Below, piece after piece: positions 7,212-10,546 of a stretch of DNA of 10,546 nucleotides; within the stretch, counting starts at the first letter, position 1, and each line of letters starts with the position of its first letter. Origin of the DNA: Dehalococcoidia bacterium (GTDB lineage Bacteria; Chloroflexota; Dehalococcoidia; JAUSJJ01); NCBI GenBank assembly GCA_030647705.1, contig JAUSJJ010000186.1:1-10546 (forward strand), in the 5' to 3' direction. The translations under genes and the position numbers were made by a program. The notes under the pieces are model-generated. The model was not told where the DNA came from. It ran no database searches and saw only the letters and a program-made list of their open reading frames with translations.

Positions 7212-7220
7212 TTACGGGGT
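7202..7220 (-). terminator. Hairpin overlapping the stop codon of the DUF3494 gene
   Basis: ACCCCGT (7202-7208) and ACGGGGT (7214-7220) form a perfect 7-bp stem with a GCCTT loop. On the minus strand the last codons and the TAA (7214-7212) lie within it. It could terminate the minus-strand operon, but only a short TATTC follows, so rho-independent termination would be weak. Confidence 0.4.
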
Positions 7221-7961
7221 GGGCTTAATAATGGTGCTGGCGTGTAATGTAACCGCCCCGTTCCGTGCTAGCACCCGACCCTCCATATTCGTGCCGGTGT
7301 TAAGAGTAGCGGAAGTCAAGGCAAGAATATTTCCTTTTAAAATGGAGCCCGCTCCGCCCTCTCCCCCCAGAGTCGCCGAACTGCCGACCACCCAATAGAC
7401 ATTGGAAGCCTTGGCGCCTCCGCTCAAGATAACCTCGCTACCGGTTGCCGTGATGAGTGTGGACGCGGCCTGGAAAATCCAGACTGCATTCGCGTCGCCC
7501 GTGAGAGTGAGGTTCCCGGTTATCCCAAACGTACCCGCCACGGAATTGTAGTAGACACCAGGCACCGGGCTTGTCCCGCCGAGCTCCGTGCCCACGTCGT
7601 GATCCGGTGTTCGTCCAGCAGCGTCGTTATACGCGATGACCAAGTCGTTTTTGGCTCCCTGTGTGACAGCGTCGTCCGCGTGGTTCGTCCCATTCAATGT
7701 TATGGAACCTCCGGGCACTGTATAAGTTGGAAACGAGCCAATATCCCCGGTAATCGTGGTCGCCCCGGTGTTTGTAATCCCGCTTCCGGCCAGAACCGCA
7801 AAACTGTCGGCCGACCCAAAGAGGGGGGCAATCTTGACTCGTAGAACATTGTCAGTCGAGCTCTCTCCGTCGCTGAAGTAGCCGCTGGTGACCTTCCCGC
7901 CGTATGCCAGGAGAGACACCACCGTAAGTGTCAGCAAGACTAGCCATGTTCTATTTTTCAT
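7212..7961 (-). CDS. DUF3494 (ice-binding-protein-like) secreted protein with SipW-type N-terminus
   Basis: A predicted exported beta-solenoid protein, 249 aa from the ATG at 7961. A TTG 14 codons upstream (8003) is possible, but the ATG gives a normal signal peptide (MKNRTWLVLLTLTVVSLLAY). No strong SD is visible, only GGTG 5 nt before the ATG. Residues 26-42 (SGYFSDGESSTDNVLRV) match the SipW-dependent TasA/camelysin pattern. From ~52 to 245 the DUF3494 domain is clear: SFAVLAGSGITNTGATTITGDIG, AYNDAAGRTP, GVYYNSVAGTFGITGNLTL, AVWIFQA, WVVGSSATLG, and GRVLARNGAVTLHASTI. Some family members bind ice, but many occur in non-cold organisms and may act in adhesion or matrix. Ice binding is not claimed here. 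It is the last gene of the minus-strand set, 101 bp after the TasA-like gene, with which it shares the export signature. Confidence 0.88.
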   Translation of the reverse strand: MKNRTWLVLLTLTVVSLLAYGGKVTSGYFSDGESSTDNVLRVKIAPLFGSADSFAVLAGSGITNTGATTITGDIGSFPTYTVPGGSITLNGTNHADDAVTQGAKNDLVIAYNDAAGRTPDHDVGTELGGTSPVPGVYYNSVAGTFGITGNLTLTGDANAVWIFQAASTLITATGSEVILSGGAKASNVYWVVGSSATLGGEGGAGSILKGNILALTSATLNTGTNMEGRVLARNGAVTLHASTIIKPTP

Positions 7962-8062
7962 CGTCGCACCAAACAGGGTATGCCTTTGCTGTGAAAATAC
8001 CAACGGACTTGCTCGTGGAACTCTGCTTTAGCAATGAATGCTGCCTCATGATATTCTCAATC

Positions 8063-8635
8063 TCACTGCTTCAAAGTGAATGTCATAGTCATGGTGATGC
8101 CGTCAGCCTGAAAGTCATTTCCTGTCTCACTCCTTAACCGGACGGAGATGACGAAGTTCTTGGTGGCTGAGGCAGCTATGCCGCTTAGCCCGGTTAAGCT
8201 GGAGTTCTTCAGGTCATACACATCTTTGTAGCCGTTACCGTTTATATCGCTGATGCTGCTGAGAAGGCTGGAGCCTCCGTAATCGAGGGTAATAACTTCC
8301 ATCAGGGCAGCCACTGCATCATCAGTCTTGTTAACAGTATTGGGGCTGCCATCGCTCTCCACGTAAGAAAAACCGATATCCAGGGTGGCGCCATCGGTAG
8401 TGCCGGCGTTCCTCAACGGAATGGTATAAGGGCCGACGGTAGCGCCGGGCGACATATTGGTGGCATAGAGGGTCTGCGTCACGCCGTCGACGTTATTGGT
8501 CTTCAGGTCCAAAGTACCCGCTGCCAGTTGATTGCCAGATGAGGTCTCACTGTCGGCAAAATAGGCGAAAGTTTCAACACCTATCATACCAACAACCATG
8601 ATCAAAGCCAGACTCAAGCCAACTATCTTTTTCAT
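8063..8635 (-). CDS. TasA/camelysin-like SipW-dependent secreted protein with a dockerin-like Ca loop
   Basis: A 190-aa exported protein of the TasA/CalY type; in Bacillus, homologues form biofilm fibres or are cell-surface-associated. Seen: signal peptide MKKIVGLSLALIMVVGMIGV followed by the SipW-type motif FAYFADSETSSGNQLAAGTL (23-42); likely cleavage near A24; then a beta-rich body with YTIPLRNAGTTDGATLDIGFSY, typical of the family. Residues 130-142 (DINGNGYKDVYDL) match the dockerin/EF-hand calcium loop, with D130, N132, N134, D138 and D141 as candidate ligands. An SD GGAG (minus strand, 8647-8644) lies 8 nt before the ATG. It starts 36 bp after the stop of the HD-GYP membrane-protein gene and is probably co-transcribed. 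No SipW-like signal peptidase gene is present in the window. The TasA-like call rests mainly on the signal motif and size. Confidence 0.82.
   Translation of the reverse strand: MKKIVGLSLALIMVVGMIGVETFAYFADSETSSGNQLAAGTLDLKTNNVDGVTQTLYATNMSPGATVGPYTIPLRNAGTTDGATLDIGFSYVESDGSPNTVNKTDDAVAALMEVITLDYGGSSLLSSISDINGNGYKDVYDLKNSSLTGLSGIAASATKNFVISVRLRSETGNDFQADGITMTMTFTLKQ
8210..8248 (-). other. Dockerin-like calcium-binding loop coding segment
   Basis: Codes for DINGNGYKDVYDL, fitting the D-x-N-x-[DN]-G-x-x-[DN]-x-x-D pattern of dockerin type I loops. Only one loop is present, whereas dockerins carry two, so this is more likely a structural calcium site in the TasA-like domain than a cohesin-binding module. 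Confidence 0.6.
8504..8566 (-). other. SipW-type signal-processing region of the TasA-like protein
   Basis: Codes for residues 24-44, AYFADSETSSGNQLAAGTL and following. The pattern AYF[SA]DxExSxxN is the hallmark downstream of the cleavage site in SipW-processed exported proteins. The DUF3494 protein carries the related GYFSDGESSTDN at 7836-7886. Confidence 0.7.
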
Positions 8636-8671
8636 GACAACCGCTCCATGCGGCTCCTTCGCTTTTGGCGA

Positions 8672-10546
8672 CTAATCATAACGTGTTTGGAATCTGAACT
8701 GACCCTGGTCAACAAGCCTTGCGAAAGCCTTGACCACCTCGGAGTCATAGAGAGTGCTGCTGTTCCGTTTGATTTCTTCCAGCGCCTTAGCCAGGCCGAT
8801 CGCTGGACGCAAAGGTCTGGGTGAGGACATCGTTTCCACCGCGTCTGCCACAGCCAAAATCCTGGCTTCGAGGAGAATATCATCGCCAGGCAGTCTCTGC
8901 GGATAACCCGAACCATTCAGTCTCTCGTGGTACTGGAGGGCGGTCTGGGCCACCGGGTATGGCGATCCTGCCGAACCGGGGTCGTGGATAATGCCAACCC
9001 CAAGCAACATCATTATCAGTTTCTTAGAGAGGTTCATCTCTCGGGCGATGGCGCTGGCAAGTTCAGCCACACGCTTCTGGTGCTTGGTGGCATAAAGGGT
9101 ACGCTGCTCGGCGGTTTGTGTCAGAACGCTAACGGCGCCCGCCGGGGCAGGGAGAAGCTTGCGGTACTTGCGTCTCCTCATCACAATGATAACGATGCAG
9201 TAAACCAGGGCAGCCGCACCGATTACTGCCAGAATGGCGGGAATCGGCCAGACGGCCATAACTTTTTGTATTCCCGATGGCGCAGCTACTACCGGAGCTA
9301 AAGTCCCTATGGTAAAAGTACTTTTTGTTCCGCCGATATCTACCTGGTAAGTGCCCGGGTTGCCCGGGGGCAACGTCAGGCTGACTGCCTGAGTCTGTCC
9401 TGCCTCCAATGTTATTAGCTGGCTGGTCTGCAGCAGACCGGGGATATTTATTCTTAGCGTGAACTCGCCGCTTTGCCCGCCCGTATTGATTACTTCACAG
9501 TTGATGGAAATGCTCTCTCCGGGTTTTGCCTGAGCCGGACTGACCGTCAGGTTACGGACTTCAAAATTGGCCGGAGCCGCCTGGGGTGGTACTGTCGCCG
9601 GCGGCGGTGGATAAGGCGCTGGTTCCGCCATCACGGCAAAGAGTGAGAGATGTCTCAGCACCCCGGAGACCCGTCCTGCCTCGGGAACATAACCCGGTGG
9701 ATAGTCAAGCCGTACCCAGTCTGCCTCAGGTTGGTTTGGGTTGCCTTCGAAGTAGGCGATGTGTACCAATGTGCCATCTTGGGATACCGCCGCAGGGTCA
9801 TACCGGAGGGTCATAGTTACCGGACGGTCAAAGCTAACCTCCCGATAATTACCGCCGGCATCGTAGCCGGCACTTATCTGGTAAACCGGGCTGACTATTA
9901 CTTTTCCGTCGCCTGAGGGGAAACCGGTTTCGGCTATCTTTACCTCTATTTGTTCCGGTGGTTGCCCATTGCTCAAAGCTATCTTCGTATCTACATCAAG
10001 CTGCAGGGTTAGTTTGTTTTCAAAGAAGTTAGCCACATAAGACTTTGTAGTACTGCTGTCAGGCAGAACGCCCAATGTAGTCGTGCCACCGAGGGAAACA
10101 AACTGAACAGAGCGTGACGATTCGGGCTTGAAGACCGTAGTGCCCTCCTGGCCAACGATCGCGTCTCCGAATTCATCCCAGCGCATGGTGGCATTGAACA
10201 CCGCGGCTCCAGGTGAAGTTCCCTTCACCTTGACATGGAACACAACTGTCGCGCCTGGCTTCAACTCTGCCACCGGCCCAAACCGGACCTCCCGGCCTGC
10301 AACAGTGAACGAGGTGACTCCGTCGGCGCTGATGTAGGCCGTCTCTTCGGCTACCACAGCGACAATCGTCATGTTGTGGATGTCGTTGGCTGTGCTCTGG
10401 TTGAGCACTTTAATGGTGTAGGTATACTGGTCGCCTACCGCCACCGGGTCGCTGCTGTCAATAAGCGCCATGTGTGCTCCCGGAGCACCCAGTACCGAAA
10501 TGGTAAGCCTATCAGTCGAGGTGACACCCTCTCGTGTGGTCACCGT
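8672..10546 (-). CDS. Membrane protein with DUF11/CARDB-like ectodomains and a degenerate cytoplasmic HD-GYP domain (5' end outside window)
   Basis: 624 residues are visible and the gene continues past the right edge; a GTG at 10543 is in frame but unlikely to be the start. Numbering from that GTG: the tail of a preceding beta repeat, then a DUF11-like domain (~25-138, YTYTIKVLNQSTANDIHNM); a beta region (~145-305) ending GVLRHLSLFAVMAE; a proline-rich linker (308-324); a CARDB-like domain (~326-413); a transmembrane helix (~431-455) followed by RRRKYRK; and an HD-GYP-like domain (~480-615). The positive-inside rule puts the beta domains outside and HD-GYP inside. HD-GYP proteins normally hydrolyse c-di-GMP. 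Kept here are H488, H520-D521, HER (539-541), GSGYP (544-548) and VAD (565-567). The segment between HD and HER is only ~17 residues instead of ~60, so the HDxGK lysine and central metal His are missing, and Y538 replaces the first His of HHE. Probably a non-catalytic receptor or binding protein. It precedes the TasA-like gene by 36 bp. Confidence 0.85.
   Translation of the reverse strand, partial: TVTTREGVTSTDRLTISVLGAPGAHMALIDSSDPVAVGDQYTYTIKVLNQSTANDIHNMTIVAVVAEETAYISADGVTSFTVAGREVRFGPVAELKPGATVVFHVKVKGTSPGAAVFNATMRWDEFGDAIVGQEGTTVFKPESSRSVQFVSLGGTTTLGVLPDSSTTKSYVANFFENKLTLQLDVDTKIALSNGQPPEQIEVKIAETGFPSGDGKVIVSPVYQISAGYDAGGNYREVSFDRPVTMTLRYDPAAVSQDGTLVHIAYFEGNPNQPEADWVRLDYPPGYVPEAGRVSGVLRHLSLFAVMAEPAPYPPPPATVPPQAAPANFEVRNLTVSPAQAKPGESISINCEVINTGGQSGEFTLRINIPGLLQTSQLITLEAGQTQAVSLTLPPGNPGTYQVDIGGTKSTFTIGTLAPVVAAPSGIQKVMAVWPIPAILAVIGAAALVYCIVIIVMRRRKYRKLLPAPAGAVSVLTQTAEQRTLYATKHQKRVAELASAIAREMNLSKKLIMMLLGVGIIHDPGSAGSPYPVAQTALQYHERLNGSGYPQRLPGDDILLEARILAVADAVETMSSPRPLRPAIGLAKALEEIKRNSSTLYDSEVVKAFARLVDQGQFRFQTRYD

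Noticed and set aside
7959-8003. TTG at 8003 as start of the DUF3494 gene
   Set aside because: It would add 14 polar residues before a good signal peptide and has no SD; the ATG at 7961 gives a normal secreted N-terminus.
8632-8916. 94-codon minus-strand frame overlapping the HD-GYP C-terminus and the TasA start
   Set aside because: Out-of-frame shadow of the HD-GYP domain. Its overlap with the TasA-like ATG is coincidental, and the composition (W, R, K-rich) is not protein-like.
8927-8990. Frameshift explanation for the short HD-GYP middle segment
   Set aside because: The frame runs unbroken on both sides with conserved residues immediately flanking, so an in-frame deletion fits better than paired frameshifts. 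An assembly collapse is still possible.

Overview
The window looks like part of a Chloroflexota genome, most likely an anaerobic member of the Dehalococcoidia. This is inferred, not proven. The basis is the gene mix (family 5 solute-binding protein, Fe-S old-yellow-type reductase, CaiB/BaiF CoA-transferase, DmsA-like molybdoenzyme, surface-anchored HD-GYP protein), the style of the HD-GYP sequence, and intergenic copies of a dispersed motif containing CTCAGAATGACA that is common in such genomes. No rRNA, tRNA, CRISPR array, transposase or phage gene is visible.

Left part, plus strand (1-6955). This holds the C-terminal part of an ABC-transporter peptide/organic-solute binding protein (cut by the window edge), a 340-bp repeat-rich spacer, a 687-aa FMN/FAD/[4Fe-4S] enoate reductase of the 2,4-dienoyl-CoA reductase/TMADH/BaiCD type, and, 83 bp later, a class III CoA-transferase with its catalytic Asp. 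A second spacer with a 115-bp inverted-repeat element follows, then a 725-aa molybdopterin oxidoreductase of the DmsA branch. That protein has no Tat signal, and no electron-transfer or membrane subunit is encoded beside it. Together these genes suggest import of an organic compound, its activation as a CoA thioester, and reduction of an enone or enoyl intermediate. The actual substrate cannot be read from the sequence.

Middle (6956-7211). Two transcription units converge here. The spacer holds two modest hairpins and no gene.

Right part, minus strand (10546-7212). This is a cell-surface cluster. A type-I membrane protein, with its 5' end outside the window, has DUF11-like and CARDB-like extracellular domains, one transmembrane helix and a cytoplasmic HD-GYP domain. 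The HD-GYP domain lacks its central metal-binding segment and is probably not a working c-di-GMP phosphodiesterase. It is followed by a TasA/camelysin-like protein with a SipW-type signal and an embedded dockerin-like calcium loop. Last comes a DUF3494 (ice-binding-like) protein that also carries a SipW-type N-terminus. The set reads as a matrix or fibre locus coupled to a surface-to-cytoplasm signalling protein. It is the least conventional part of the window.
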